A DNA stretch of 64,000 bases from Cytophagales bacterium (GCA_013299115.1 JAAFKA010000012.1:97288-161287); one strand, 5' to 3'. Positions 1-9,251 are shown, numbered from the stretch's first letter. The notes: generated by a model from the letters alone, not told the origin. Numbers and translations are program-made.

Positions 1-269
1 CCATCGGGAGTCATATAAATTACTTCGTCATATTGGCGTTGGCTTTGCAAACTGCGAATACAAGCAGCAATAGGTTCGACCATTAAGACCATGCCAGCCC
101 CACCGCCAAAGGCGTAATCGTCTATTTGTCTGTGTTTATAAGTTGTATAATCTCGCAAATCGTGCAAAATCACCTCTACCAAACCTTTGATTTTGGCTCT
201 CTGCAAAATAGAATGATTAAACGGACTTTCTATGAGTTGAGGCAAGCAGGTAATAATATCAATTCGCAT
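1..269 (-). CDS. trmD: tRNA (guanine-N1)-methyltransferase, 5' part only
   Basis: TrmD methylates G37 next to the anticodon of several tRNAs, using S-adenosylmethionine, which prevents +1 frameshifting. The reverse strand from the ATG at 269 reads MRIDIITCLPQL, then a stretch with DDYAFGGGAGM and finally IYMTPDG, running open off the window edge. The FGGGAGM segment and the PDG segment are family hallmarks of the SPOUT-fold N-terminal domain. About 89 codons of the usual 220-250 are present; the rest lies outside the window. It is followed upstream by the convergent-free 18-base gap to the signalling phosphatase gene on the same strand, so the two could be read together. Identification rests on recognising the family motif, not on a search. 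Confidence 0.9.
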   Translation of the reverse strand, partial: MRIDIITCLPQLIESPFNHSILQRAKIKGLVEVILHDLRDYTTYKHRQIDDYAFGGGAGMVLMVEPIAACIRSLQSQRQYDEVIYMTPD

Positions 270-287
270 GGGTATAGGTAAATAAAG

Positions 288-2540
288 TTAGCAAGTTACT
301 TTTACACCAACCACCAAAATATCGTCAATTTGTTTTTGTCTGCCCATCCACATCCATTCGTCTATGGTTTTGTCCAACAAATCACGCTGCATATCGAGAG
401 GTAGTTCGTGGTTTTCAAAAAGCAGTTGAGTAAGTTGCGAAGTCATAAATTTTTTGTTTTTTACGCCGCCAAACTGGTCGGGATAGCCATCAGAAAAAGA
501 ATAAAAAGTAGTTGGCTTGGCAATGGAAATGGTATGCCTCACAAAAGGTTCATTTTCGTGCTGCATTTCGCCACCAATAGAGTTTTTGCTGCCTTTGATG
601 ATGTGCATTTCAGGCTGACCGTTGTCGTTAGGCTGAATGTAAATCAAAGAGTGTTTTGCACCCGAAAATTCTAAGGTTTTTTGCTGTTTGTCTATGATAC
701 ACAAAGAGATAACCATACCATCTTTGTTTTCGTTTTGGCTTTGGCTCAACGAGGCATTTACGCCTTTGTCGAGTTCTGTCAATATTCGTTCTGGCTCTGT
801 AATTCCTTGCAAACTCACAATTTCGTTCAGCAAATTTGTACCTATCATACTCATCATAGCCCCTGGCACGCCATGCCCTGTGCAATCTACTACGGCTATC
901 ATTTGTTTTACACCAACACTTTGGTTTTGCATTTCGGTTTCCTCCGCCTTGTCGCCAAAACTCCTGCGGGCATTGTGATAGCGGAAGTTTTCGGTTTTGA
1001 TTTCTGCAAACCAATAAAAATCTCCTGAAACAATATCTTTGGGCTTAAACAAAATAAACGAATGAGGGAAAGCAGCCTTGATTTCTGCCATTGGGGGCAA
1101 CAAAGCATTTTGTATTCGCCGAGCATAGTTGATACTCGATGTAATATCGAAGTTCTTTTTCTCAATTTCCTCTTTTTGGCGTTGTACGGTTTCTAAGGTC
1201 GTCGCCATTTCCTCGTTTATTTGGTTGAGTTCTTCATTCGCCTCTTGTATTTGCAAGGTGCGTTGTTTTACCTTTGCCTCTAAGTTTTCGTTTGCCTCTC
1301 TTTGCACCCGCAAATTATCGGCTTGCACTTGTTCATTTTGTATTTTTATCAATCGGTATCTATCACTCAACGCAAAAGATAAGAGTAAAACTTCCAAAAC
1401 AGACCCAAATTCTACGCCATGTGTAGTGATAAAATTGGTAGGAATCAGGGCAACTTTTGAAAGTACAATGAGGAAAGTACCAACCAAAAACACAAACCAA
1501 GCTAAGGCAAAATAACGTGCCGACTTGTTTTTGGAGAACAAAGAAACAATGCTACAAACCAAAATGATGATGACATTGATTGCAACCGAAGCCGAAGAAA
1601 CTTTAACAGCTACGCTGTATTTGGCAAAAACAGACAATAAAACGGACAAAATTCCCAAAAACATACTGAAATAGAGAATTTTGGAGGTTTTGGGAATATA
1701 TTTTTTTACGTCTATGAAATTATAGGTAAACAAGGAGGAAAAAAACACCCACAAACCCATAAAACTTCCTGTAAAAATGTTATTCAGAAAAGGATAATCA
1801 CTCCAAATATGTTGGTAGCCGTAACCACTCACAGAGGCAAAAAACATAGTAGAGCTAAAAATGGAGCAGACATAATAAATGTAGTTAATATCTTTTAAGG
1901 AGAAAAAGACAAACAAATTATACAAAATCATAGTCAGCATAATACCATAATACAAACCATACCCTATTTGTCCTCTGCTATCTTGTTGAAAAAAGGCTGC
2001 GTTTTGGTCGACCTCCATTGGCATCTGCAAAGCCCCATCAGACCTTGCTTTGATATAGACAGTGCGTATAGAATCTTGGGGCAAGTCTAAGGCTATGACA
2101 AAATTGTGGTGTTTGATAGCCCTCGAATGAAAAGGCAAAATATCGCCATATTTGCTTTGCTGCCAACCTTGCTCTTTTTGTTGGTAAAACTCAAAATAAT
2201 CTAATTGCGGATAGCCTACGACAAAAACCCAGTTATTTTCGGGTGTGTTGTTTTTGAATTTGACTTTGAGCCAAAAATTAGAGGCAGAAAAGCCAAAATT
2301 TACACTTTTTTGCTTAGTCGGTTTGAATTGTTGCTGAGTTTCGGCTTTGAGAATATCATCAAGGGTTAATTTGGTGGTTTTATCCTCCAAAAACAACACA
2401 TCTTCGGCTATGGTATAATTGTCGGGTATTTTTTCTAATTGCGTGATAGGCTGGGCATAACTTTCTGAAAAAATAGCAACACAACCAATCAGCATAAAGG
2501 TAAAAATCAGAATAGCTTGTTTGCTATTTTGCAACAACAT
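288..2540 (-). CDS. 7TM-DISM receptor with SpoIIE-type PP2C serine phosphatase domain
   Basis: A membrane signalling protein that probably dephosphorylates a partner (anti-sigma-antagonist type) in response to an extracellular cue. In order it shows a signal peptide ending SYAQ, a periplasmic 7TMR-DISM extracellular domain, seven hydrophobic segments (roughly residues 190-390), a coiled coil rich in E, Q and K, then a SpoIIE/PP2C domain beginning at SINYARRIQNALLPP. Metal-binding signatures are visible: KDIVSGDFYW, then VVDCTGHGVPGAMMSM and FSDGYPDQFGG. The frame is open to 2633, but the ATG at 2540 sits just before the hydrophobic signal segment and is preferred. A second protein of the same architecture lies at 14488-16623. 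The ligand is unknown. Confidence 0.88.
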   Translation of the reverse strand: MLLQNSKQAILIFTFMLIGCVAIFSESYAQPITQLEKIPDNYTIAEDVLFLEDKTTKLTLDDILKAETQQQFKPTKQKSVNFGFSASNFWLKVKFKNNTPENNWVFVVGYPQLDYFEFYQQKEQGWQQSKYGDILPFHSRAIKHHNFVIALDLPQDSIRTVYIKARSDGALQMPMEVDQNAAFFQQDSRGQIGYGLYYGIMLTMILYNLFVFFSLKDINYIYYVCSIFSSTMFFASVSGYGYQHIWSDYPFLNNIFTGSFMGLWVFFSSLFTYNFIDVKKYIPKTSKILYFSMFLGILSVLLSVFAKYSVAVKVSSASVAINVIIILVCSIVSLFSKNKSARYFALAWFVFLVGTFLIVLSKVALIPTNFITTHGVEFGSVLEVLLLSFALSDRYRLIKIQNEQVQADNLRVQREANENLEAKVKQRTLQIQEANEELNQINEEMATTLETVQRQKEEIEKKNFDITSSINYARRIQNALLPPMAEIKAAFPHSFILFKPKDIVSGDFYWFAEIKTENFRYHNARRSFGDKAEETEMQNQSVGVKQMIAVVDCTGHGVPGAMMSMIGTNLLNEIVSLQGITEPERILTELDKGVNASLSQSQNENKDGMVISLCIIDKQQKTLEFSGAKHSLIYIQPNDNGQPEMHIIKGSKNSIGGEMQHENEPFVRHTISIAKPTTFYSFSDGYPDQFGGVKNKKFMTSQLTQLLFENHELPLDMQRDLLDKTIDEWMWMGRQKQIDDILVVGVKVTC

Positions 2541-2773
2541 AGCAAGAGAAAGTATCTTTTGAAAAGATGTTAGCTTTGCAAAAAATTTGGTAGATAGACG
2601 AAAAATAGATAGAGAAAACAGCATAATTAGCAATAAAATCCAAACAACTTACAAAGTAAGTAAAATTTGTTTGTGTAAACTAAAAAAATGAAAAAAATAT
2701 CCTGAGTGGTGGCTGGACTTGTGCTAATAAGTATAAATCAGCAGTAACATGTAGCTCCTCCTACTAAGGTATT

Positions 2774-2803
2774 TTTGCATTTGCAATAAAATCCCTATCT
2801 TTG
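2774..2803 (+). promoter_or_regulatory. Predicted Bacteroidota-type promoter for the kinase-phosphatase gene
   Basis: TTTG at 2774-2777 is followed after 18 bases by TATCTTTG at 2796-2803, matching the Bacteroidota primary sigma pattern TTTG-N17-23-TAnnTTTG. The start codon at 2956 would then have a leader of about 145 bases. The rest of the 415-base stretch between the coding regions on each side (2541-2955) shows no convincing gene; only very short open frames follow the promoter. Confidence 0.55.
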
Positions 2804-2955
2804 CTTATTCATAGATAGAATGAAAAAATTATGGCATATTCTTTTGCCTTAGATGCCACTTTGTCAAATTTACCAAATTTGTTGGATATATTGCAAATTG
2901 TCATAGTTTTTTTTAGGTATAAGGTATAGTAAAAAATAATTGTAGCTAACCCAAC

Positions 2956-4251
2956 ATGACTCTCAATATTCCTGAATTTTCTTTGCTTATTTTGATAGGT
3001 GTAAGCAGTGCGGGCAAGTCGTCTTTTGCACACAAACATTTTTTGCCGACAGAAATTGTATCGTCAGACTATTACCGAGCAGTGGTGGCAGATGACGAAA
3101 ACGACCAAGAGGCATCGGCTGATGCCTTTGGGTTGGTACATTCGGTAGTGGAAAAAAGGCTGAAAAGACGTTTGTTTACTGTAGTTGATGCGACTAATTT
3201 GTTGCCTTACAGCCGAAAACCTTTGTTGGAGTTGGCAAAAAAATATCACACCAAGCCTCTGGTGGTAGTCCTGCACCCACCCGAAGAGGTGCTGCGACAA
3301 CGCAACGAAACTCGTCCTGATAGACATTTTGCCTACGAGGACGTGATAGCCCCGCAATACATAAATTTGCTCAAAACTATTCAGAAATTGCCCGAAGAAG
3401 GATTTAAGAAAGTTTTTGTTTTGGATAGTACAGAAACCATAGAAGAAGTGCAATTTTGCAGGCAAAAACTAACTTGCAACCGCAAAGAGGAAACAGGAAA
3501 TTTCGACATCATTGGCGATGTGCATGGTTGTTTTACGGAGTTGAAACTGTTACTGGCGAAATTGGGCTACGAAATTACGCCCATGCAAAGCCAAAACGAG
3601 CAAGGGCAACCTATTTATTATGACGTGAATTGCCCCGAAGGACATAGACTAATTTTTTTGGGAGATTTGACCGACAGAGGAGAAAATTCTCCCGAAGTTT
3701 TGCGGTTGGTGATGAGTGTGGTGCATAGTGGCAAGGGGCTTTGCGTGATGGGCAACCACGACTTTAAACTCCTACAAAAATTGGGTGGCAAAGCCGTAAA
3801 AGCCTCGCATGGTTTGGAAACTACCCTTGCCCAATTAGAAAATGAAACTCCCGAATTTTTGGCAGCCGTCAAAGATTTTCTGGAAACAATGGGTATTCAT
3901 TACGTTTTAGACGAGGGCAATTTGGTAGTTGCCCATGCAGGTTTGCGTGAGGAGATGCACAATAGAAGTTCAGGCACTATTCGCAGTTTTTGTTTATATG
4001 GCGAAACTACAGGCGAAAAAGACGAATACGGCTTACCTGTACGCCTCAACTGGGCTGCGGACTACAAAGGAAAGGCTATGGTGGTCTATGGACATACGCC
4101 ACAAGCCGAAGCCAAATGGCAACACCACACCATTAACATAGACACAGGTTGCGTATTTGGGGGTATGCTCACTGCCTTGCGTTACCCAAGCAAAAAGTTG
4201 GTGGCTGTTAAAGCAAAAAAAGTATATTATGCACACGCAAAACCTTTATAA
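2956..4251 (+). CDS. Pnkp-like polynucleotide kinase / metallophosphatase, no ligase domain
   Basis: A two-domain RNA/DNA end-processing enzyme candidate. Residues 1-165 form a P-loop kinase: GVSSAGKSS at 15-23, then a DATN motif and the lid-like RNETRPDRHF, typical of 5'-OH polynucleotide kinases that use ATP. Residues 180-420 form a calcineurin-like phosphatase: GDVHG (187-191), FLGDLTDRG, MGNHD, VVAHAGLRE, VVYGHTPQ and NIDTGCVFGG supply the two-metal site. Known bacterial Pnkp proteins carry a third, C-terminal ligase-like domain and are about 850 residues; this protein ends after the phosphatase at 431. It stands alone with its own promoter. The kinase-phosphatase order is as in Pnkp; involvement in RNA repair is inferred. 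Confidence 0.85.
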   Translation: MTLNIPEFSLLILIGVSSAGKSSFAHKHFLPTEIVSSDYYRAVVADDENDQEASADAFGLVHSVVEKRLKRRLFTVVDATNLLPYSRKPLLELAKKYHTKPLVVVLHPPEEVLRQRNETRPDRHFAYEDVIAPQYINLLKTIQKLPEEGFKKVFVLDSTETIEEVQFCRQKLTCNRKEETGNFDIIGDVHGCFTELKLLLAKLGYEITPMQSQNEQGQPIYYDVNCPEGHRLIFLGDLTDRGENSPEVLRLVMSVVHSGKGLCVMGNHDFKLLQKLGGKAVKASHGLETTLAQLENETPEFLAAVKDFLETMGIHYVLDEGNLVVAHAGLREEMHNRSSGTIRSFCLYGETTGEKDEYGLPVRLNWAADYKGKAMVVYGHTPQAEAKWQHHTINIDTGCVFGGMLTALRYPSKKLVAVKAKKVYYAHAKPL

Positions 4252-4366
4252 ATTGAGGCTGTACAAAAAGCCACAATTTTAATATTTGATAAAATTAAAC
4301 TAATTGATAATCAGGTGGTTATATTTTAGTTTTTTTGACTTTTCGAAAAACCTCATAATGTTTGAA

Positions 4367-4483
4367 TAGAGGTTATTACGATAATTTTTGTATAGAAAAT
4401 TAACTTGTTGATTTTCAGCTAATTGACCTTTCAGTTGGAGGCAACCCCCGCAAAGGGTACGGTACAAATCGTAATAACCTCTA
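4367..4483. repeat. Inverted-repeat element with 16-bp perfect arms
   Basis: The 16-mer at 4367-4382 (TAGAGGTTATTACGAT) returns as its exact reverse complement at 4468-4483, enclosing 85 bases. The same 16-mer occurs at 53211-53226, and a 14-base partial match in inverted orientation at 56124-56137, so this is a dispersed family. It fills most of the 347-base gene-free gap 4252-4598. A non-autonomous mobile element or transcript-end hairpin are both possible. Confidence 0.7.
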
Positions 4484-4598
4484 ATATTTGATTTAAAAAT
4501 ACACTGGACTAATATTTTCTTGAAAAATCTTAGTTCTATATATTGTAACTGTGGCATTACCAAATTTTGTATTATCTTTACAACCATATTTCCTCAGC

Positions 4599-5603
4599 AT
4601 GAAAGCAATTATTCCTGTGGCTGGTGTAGGCTCTAAGTTGCAACAACCTACTAATTTACAGCCCAAAACCTTGATAACCGTAGCCGACAAGCCTGTTATT
4701 GGGCATATCATAGACGAATTTATAAGGGTCGGTGTACACGAATTTGTGTTTGTCATTGGGGCTTTGGGCTACAAAATTCAACAATATATTCACCAAACCT
4801 ACAAGAAGAAAATCAAAGCCGAGTTTGCTATTCAAGAACCTCGTTTGGGGTCTGCCCATGCGATATGGTCTGCAAGAGAATTTTTTAAGAATGAAACCGA
4901 AATTGTCATTGCTTTTGGCGATGCCATCGCAAGTTTAGATACCAAACAGTTTATCCGCAGCAAAACCTCCATTGTGGCAGTAACCAAAGTAGATAATCCT
5001 TGCTCTTTTGGAATTGTGGAAACAGACCAAAACAGCTGGGTGAAAAAATTTGTGGAGAAACCAAAAATCCCAAAATCTAACAAGGCTTTGGTAGGTTTAT
5101 ACAAAATTAACAACGTGCCAATGCTTTTGGATTTGATAGGGCAAAATATAGAAAGTAAAAAACTCACGCAAGGCGAATACCATTTGACTGATGCGTTGGG
5201 TATGTTGCTCAAAACAGGCGAAAAATTTGCAATTATGGAAGTCGACCATTGGCACGACTGTAGCCGAATGGAAACCCTGTTAGAGGCAAATGAGATGATG
5301 CTCAAACACGAGGAATTTGAAACTGTTTTTCCCGAAAGATATGAAGATACCATTCTCATTCCGCCTGTGAGCATAGGCAGTAATTGCAAAATTAGCAACT
5401 CTATTATAGGTCCTTATGTAGCCATTGGCAACGATTCGGTTATTCACTCGTCTATTTTGCAACATTCTATTGTCTGTTCGCATAGCAATTTGCAAAATAC
5501 CATACTCAAAAAATCTGTTATTGGCAACAATACCAATGTGAAAGGTGCTTTTCGGTCTATCTATGTAAGTGATGAAGCTTCTTTAGATATGCAAAAAGAC
5601 TGA
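4599..5603 (+). CDS. Sugar-phosphate nucleotidyltransferase with left-handed beta-helix tail
   Basis: Expected to transfer a nucleotide (UTP, dTTP or GTP) to a sugar-1-phosphate. The N-terminal part is a GT-A Rossmann domain: MKAIIPVAGVGSKL at the start is the nucleotide-binding loop, although the usual GxGTR is altered to GVGSKL; then LQPKTLITVADKP, a typical PKxLxxVxxKP box, and IAFGDAIAS in place of the classical GD motif. Residues about 255-330 have I/V-rich hexapeptide-like repeats (PPVSIGSNCKISNSIIGPYVAIG) forming a left-handed beta-helix. The ATG at 4599 opens directly on the nucleotide-binding strand, so the upstream in-frame extension to 4551 is rejected. No sugar cluster surrounds it, so the substrate cannot be named. 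Confidence 0.85.
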   Translation: MKAIIPVAGVGSKLQQPTNLQPKTLITVADKPVIGHIIDEFIRVGVHEFVFVIGALGYKIQQYIHQTYKKKIKAEFAIQEPRLGSAHAIWSAREFFKNETEIVIAFGDAIASLDTKQFIRSKTSIVAVTKVDNPCSFGIVETDQNSWVKKFVEKPKIPKSNKALVGLYKINNVPMLLDLIGQNIESKKLTQGEYHLTDALGMLLKTGEKFAIMEVDHWHDCSRMETLLEANEMMLKHEEFETVFPERYEDTILIPPVSIGSNCKISNSIIGPYVAIGNDSVIHSSILQHSIVCSHSNLQNTILKKSVIGNNTNVKGAFRSIYVSDEASLDMQKD

Positions 5604-5672
5604 GTTAATTTTGAATGATTAGTTTTGAATGATAGCCCTCATCTTTATTCTTGTTGCCTATTCTTAAAGATA

Positions 5673-5707
5673 AAAATCTAACATTTATCAAAGAAATGTT
5701 AGATTTT
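5673..5707. terminator. Bidirectional hairpin terminator
   Basis: Arms of 14 bases (AAAATCTAACATTT and its complement) around a 7-base loop, flanked by A and T runs on both sides. It lies between the convergent genes ending at 5603 (+) and 5730 (-), as expected for a shared terminator. Confidence 0.75.
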
Positions 5708-5729
5708 AAAATTATCACTTAATAATTTC

Positions 5730-7367
5730 TTACTGAGGTTTTCCACTTCTGCTTGTGTACGTATCATCAGCAGGTGTAGAAGTATTTTGTCCGCCTGTGT
5801 GGTCCCAATAAAGTTGAGTTGCCATCATGTTACGTATTGCGGTGTTGCTCAATCTTGGCGAAGGTCCTGTTGTTGGTGCAGCAAAAGCCAAATTCCACAA
5901 ATACTGTTTGGTTGGTTGCGTGTGTTTAGCTGCAATATCGTTGGTATAACCGGGTACAAAGTTAGTGTAAGCTGCTATGTTGGCTGCACCTGCATTGTAG
6001 CCTGTTTGTCCTGCCAAACTTGTGCGGATATACTCAATCGCAGCACCACCATTATATAATCTTTGGGCTGCATTTGCACCTACTGCTCTGGTGTTTGCCA
6101 AACCTGCGGGCAAAGTAATGCCATCATTGCTGTCAAGACTTGGGTCCCAGTAAGGGTCCATCAACGTAATTCTGTTTGGTATTCTGTTTCCGTTGATGCT
6201 AACTTCTCTTGCCATTGCCATTGTCAAATTGCCACCCAAAGAGTTGCCAATCAAACGAATTTCGGCAGATGTAGAAAGTACGCCAATAATTCTTTGGTAT
6301 TCTTGTCTGTATAATTGAATGACGTTCAAAGTTGAATTGCCTCTGTTTGAGAAACTGCCATCAGATTTTTTCCAACGCATACCATTTGGGTTATTCACGT
6401 CATAAATTTTCTTTTCGGTATCCACAGGCATTGCACCCCAATCATCATCAGCAATCTGCACCCAATGGAAAATACCCACATTCCAACCTGCATTTCTCCA
6501 ATAATTTTGCACGTTTTGGAATTGGTTATCCATATTAAACAAAAATCCTTCTCTGCCTCTGCTGTTTACGCTGCCTTTCTGCCAACCATGTGCATAAATA
6601 ATTGTTGGTTTGTTAGGGTCAAAGAAAGCATTAGGCTCACCTGTAATATATTTTTGGCAACCAGCTACCGCATCAAGTGCGTTGGTATTTTGTTGAGTTC
6701 CGTAGAAATAAATACCAAAGTCATTTACTTCGTAGTAGTAAGTTTGCAAAGATTTTGTGTCTGCGTCCCATTCTGCAATGGCAGCACCTGCCAAAATTGC
6801 TAACACACGAGCAGGAGCAAAAACAGTTCCATTGGTGTTAATAATAGGTTGTGGAAAAGTAGTAGAACTATTTACGCCACCTGAAGACGTGAAAGCAACA
6901 GTTGAACTATTTACAGTTAAAGTGATACTTCTTGCACCAAAGGTATTGCCACTGTTGCGAGTGGCTGTCAATACACCATTTGCAAAACTTACAGAATATT
7001 CAAATCTTCTCAACAATTCGGCTGCGTGTGCAGTCAAATTGCCAGCTTGCGAAATGTAAGGTTGTTGATAGCCCGCCACGTTTAGACCAATAATAGAACC
7101 GTTGATTAAAATTCGGGTGTCTAAATCTCCCATTTGTTGGCTCATTCCTTTTTCGCCTGTGCCTGTGGTTGCTTCTAAGCCACCTTTCAAGGCTTCTGCC
7201 AAGAGTTTGCTGTCAGCTGCAATTCTTGCAGTTTGTTCGGCTGCACTGCCTTTCTCTTGTTGAGTAGCAGGTTTTTCGCAAATTTGCTCTTTTTGGCAAC
7301 CTACCAAAGTAATACTTGCCAAGCCAAATGTCAAGGCAAATTGTGTGATTTTGTTCGTAATTTTCAT
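5730..7367 (-). CDS. Lipoprotein with stalk-type domain and lipase-like alpha/beta hydrolase
   Basis: A likely surface or periplasmic esterase/lipase. The N-terminus has a lipoprotein signal ending LVGC, placing the lipidated Cys at about residue 24. Residues about 90-215 resemble the copper-amine-oxidase N-terminal-like (stalk) domain, with PQPIINTNGTVFAPARV and EWDADTKSL. From about residue 245 an alpha/beta hydrolase follows: oxyanion-side YAHGWQKG, nucleophile elbow IGNSLGG with Ser376, acid candidate in LMDPYWDP, and several His after it, including KHTQP. The closest fold comparison is pancreatic-type lipases. It has its own promoter (7418-7449) and no partner gene. The combination of the two domains is unusual; the substrate is not predictable. 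Confidence 0.75.
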   Translation of the reverse strand: MKITNKITQFALTFGLASITLVGCQKEQICEKPATQQEKGSAAEQTARIAADSKLLAEALKGGLEATTGTGEKGMSQQMGDLDTRILINGSIIGLNVAGYQQPYISQAGNLTAHAAELLRRFEYSVSFANGVLTATRNSGNTFGARSITLTVNSSTVAFTSSGGVNSSTTFPQPIINTNGTVFAPARVLAILAGAAIAEWDADTKSLQTYYYEVNDFGIYFYGTQQNTNALDAVAGCQKYITGEPNAFFDPNKPTIIYAHGWQKGSVNSRGREGFLFNMDNQFQNVQNYWRNAGWNVGIFHWVQIADDDWGAMPVDTEKKIYDVNNPNGMRWKKSDGSFSNRGNSTLNVIQLYRQEYQRIIGVLSTSAEIRLIGNSLGGNLTMAMAREVSINGNRIPNRITLMDPYWDPSLDSNDGITLPAGLANTRAVGANAAQRLYNGGAAIEYIRTSLAGQTGYNAGAANIAAYTNFVPGYTNDIAAKHTQPTKQYLWNLAFAAPTTGPSPRLSNTAIRNMMATQLYWDHTGGQNTSTPADDTYTSRSGKPQ

Positions 7368-7417
7368 TTTCTCGATTTACTCTTTTGTGTTGTTGATATG
7401 TGTACTTTTTAGTGGTG

Positions 7418-7449
7418 CAAAAGTAGTATGCTTGCATAGTATTTCCAAA
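7418..7449 (-). promoter_or_regulatory. Predicted promoter of the lipase-like lipoprotein gene
   Basis: Read on the reverse strand, TTTG (7449-7446), 20 bases, then TACTTTTG (7425-7418) match the Bacteroidota consensus closely. The leader to the ATG at 7367 would be about 45 bases. Confidence 0.65.
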
Positions 7450-7510
7450 TAAAATGCAATATTTTTTTGAAAAATTATCTTGATTTATAAATAAGTACGT
7501 AGATAAATTT

Positions 7511-7700
7511 GGTTGTCCGATAATTTTTGTGGAAACTTTTTTTACCACTACCTGGACTTGTTTAGTTGGAGAAGCTAAGTAGTTAGAGTTGGAGAAGCTA
7601 AGTAGTTAGACTTAAATAATTTATCAGAATTATCCGACACCTCAAAGGTGTCGGATAATTAGGTTCAACTACTTATAATGTCTTTTGCACACAGCTAACG
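7511..7700. repeat. Repeat-filled intergenic region with tandem 23-mer
   Basis: The 557-base gap 7368-7924 has no gene but a mosaic of dispersed repeats. 7511-7536 matches one arm of the hairpin at 49066-49150. 7557-7568 matches the terminal repeat of the element at 63183-63340, and 7679 onward matches its interior (CTTTTGCAC). 7564-7586 and 7587-7609 are an exact tandem duplication of a 23-mer that contains AGTTGGAGAAGC. The remaining bases up to 7924 include a weak promoter-like TATTTTTG at 7779-7786 for the next gene. Confidence 0.7.
7628..7660. repeat. 33-bp palindrome, intergenic copy
   Basis: AATTATCCGACACCT, loop CAA, then the exact complement: 15+3+15 bases. Related 33-bp copies are at 45816-45848 and 53252-53284. 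Homology with the 53252 copy continues for about 15 bases on the right (TAGGTTCAA), so the mobile unit is longer than the palindrome. Confidence 0.85.
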
Positions 7701-7924
7701 CAAGTTTTACGGATTAAAAACTTCAAGTTTTTTCTTTAGCAAGATATGGATTTGTTACAGGTAATATTATAATTATGATATTTTTGCAATTTATGTCTTA
7801 ATTATTTGTAACTTGTTCCTACATTATAACAAGCTATGGTTACTTTCTAAATTGCGATGGAAAGTAACTTGTCCAATTTCCATATCTTGTTTGTATTTTT
7901 TATCACACCTTAAAACTCGTTTTT

Positions 7925-8908
7925 ATGACAAAGCTAATTATTTTCTTCGTGCTAAGTTTTTTGTCTTACGTTGCTTTGGCACAAACGCCAAGCAAAGCCG
8001 AAGTAGAGGCAGAAGTAATGCGGCTGATGACTACCAACCCCGAATTGGCAGCCAACCCCGAAAAGTTATTGGAACAAGCCAAAAAGAATTTAGGAATGAA
8101 GGCAGACAAAAAAACGGAAACACCAAGTTCACCAAACACAGAAAAAACCAAAGCAACTAATATGGAACTCGCAGGTAAAGTAGTATTTTCAGAAACAAGT
8201 ATTTCGGCTACAACTGATGGCAAAAATCTCATCACGGCTGTAAACAGCCTGAGCAAACCTCTTTATGGACGTTTTTTTAGCAAACTAACAGCTTTTAAAA
8301 CATGGTCGGCACAACAGGTGGAATTGTCTGATGGCGGAACTTCTGAAATTTGGTTTTCGAAAGACGGCAAAGTATTGGCAAAAGATGAAAGAACTTTGAC
8401 AGATGCCCAAGTGAATGGCGAAACTTCTTACGATTTCACACTCATTCCGCCCTCGACAGAAAACAAAAGCAATTATAGCACAGCTTCTGTTTTTCTAAAA
8501 CTTGTCAAAGCATTGGGTGCGGGTACGCACAATGTAAAAGTAGAGGCTTTTTATTCCTCTTACAAAGGTGAAATTTCGGTAGCCTCCAGTATGCTTACGC
8601 TGACTCTTTCGGCTGCCGATATTGCCAATTTTGATAAAAACTTCTTTGTGCAAACCACAGCACCTGTTTATTCTAATTCGGGTAGTAGTGCTACAGGTGG
8701 TAGTATTCAAATTTATTTAGACAACAAAACCAACAAGTCTGGAAATATGGAGATTATCCGCAACGGAAGTCGGGTGAGTAGCAATACCTTGAACACAGGC
8801 AAAAGTTTTGCTATTTCGGTTTCCAAAGGAGATGTGATTAAGGTAAACGGAAAAGTTTATCACACCGTAACAGATGCCTCCAACCAACAAACTATTGTGA
8901 TAAATTAG
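7925..8908 (+). CDS. Secreted protein of unknown function
   Basis: I do not recognise the family. The protein has 327 residues. The signal peptide MTKLIIFFVLSFL...ALAQ is clear, and is followed by a charged, Ala/Glu/Lys-rich helical stretch (about 22-80) and then a beta-rich region with repeated aromatic and Thr residues, compatible with a periplasmic or surface beta-sandwich. No Cys-based lipidation site, no membrane segment after the signal, and no catalytic motif are visible. It stands alone between repeat-rich gaps on both sides; the nearest neighbour on the same strand is cinA, 340 bases away across an inverted repeat element, so an operon is unlikely. Confidence 0.75.
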   Translation: MTKLIIFFVLSFLSYVALAQTPSKAEVEAEVMRLMTTNPELAANPEKLLEQAKKNLGMKADKKTETPSSPNTEKTKATNMELAGKVVFSETSISATTDGKNLITAVNSLSKPLYGRFFSKLTAFKTWSAQQVELSDGGTSEIWFSKDGKVLAKDERTLTDAQVNGETSYDFTLIPPSTENKSNYSTASVFLKLVKALGAGTHNVKVEAFYSSYKGEISVASSMLTLTLSAADIANFDKNFFVQTTAPVYSNSGSSATGGSIQIYLDNKTNKSGNMEIIRNGSRVSSNTLNTGKSFAISVSKGDVIKVNGKVYHTVTDASNQQTIVIN

Positions 8909-8968
8909 TGTTTTTAACAGAAAAAAGTACAAGGCTGTCCAAGTTGTTCGGCTAAGGAAATTTTGAAA

Positions 8969-9120
8969 AGTGCCGTTAGGCACGAAATATTTATAGCAAA
9001 GGTAAGCACCGACTCTTCCAGAGTACCGTCGCAGTTCCATTGCGGGCAGAATATGTCGTGCTTACGGCACTTTGGGCGGTAAGAATATGCCTCTATAAAT
9101 ATTTCGTGCCTAACGGCACT
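8969..9120. repeat. MITE-like element with 28-bp perfect terminal inverted repeats
   Basis: AGTGCCGTTAGGCACGAAAT... at 8969-8996 returns as a perfect 28-base complement at 9093-9120, enclosing 96 bases. The ends themselves contain the palindrome GTGCC-GTTA-GGCAC, and the interior has a nested pair (TAAGCACCGAC with GTCGTGCTTA). It lies between the secreted protein gene and cinA. No coding capacity is present. Confidence 0.85.
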
Positions 9121-9251
9121 AAAAAGCACTTTATTAGTTTAACAGCATTATACTAAAATCTGTAGTATATATTTTGACTTTCAGACAGCCTTTAACGACC
9201 TTGCAGCATTTCCTGTATCGTACTATTGACAACTTTATCAAATATATTCCA

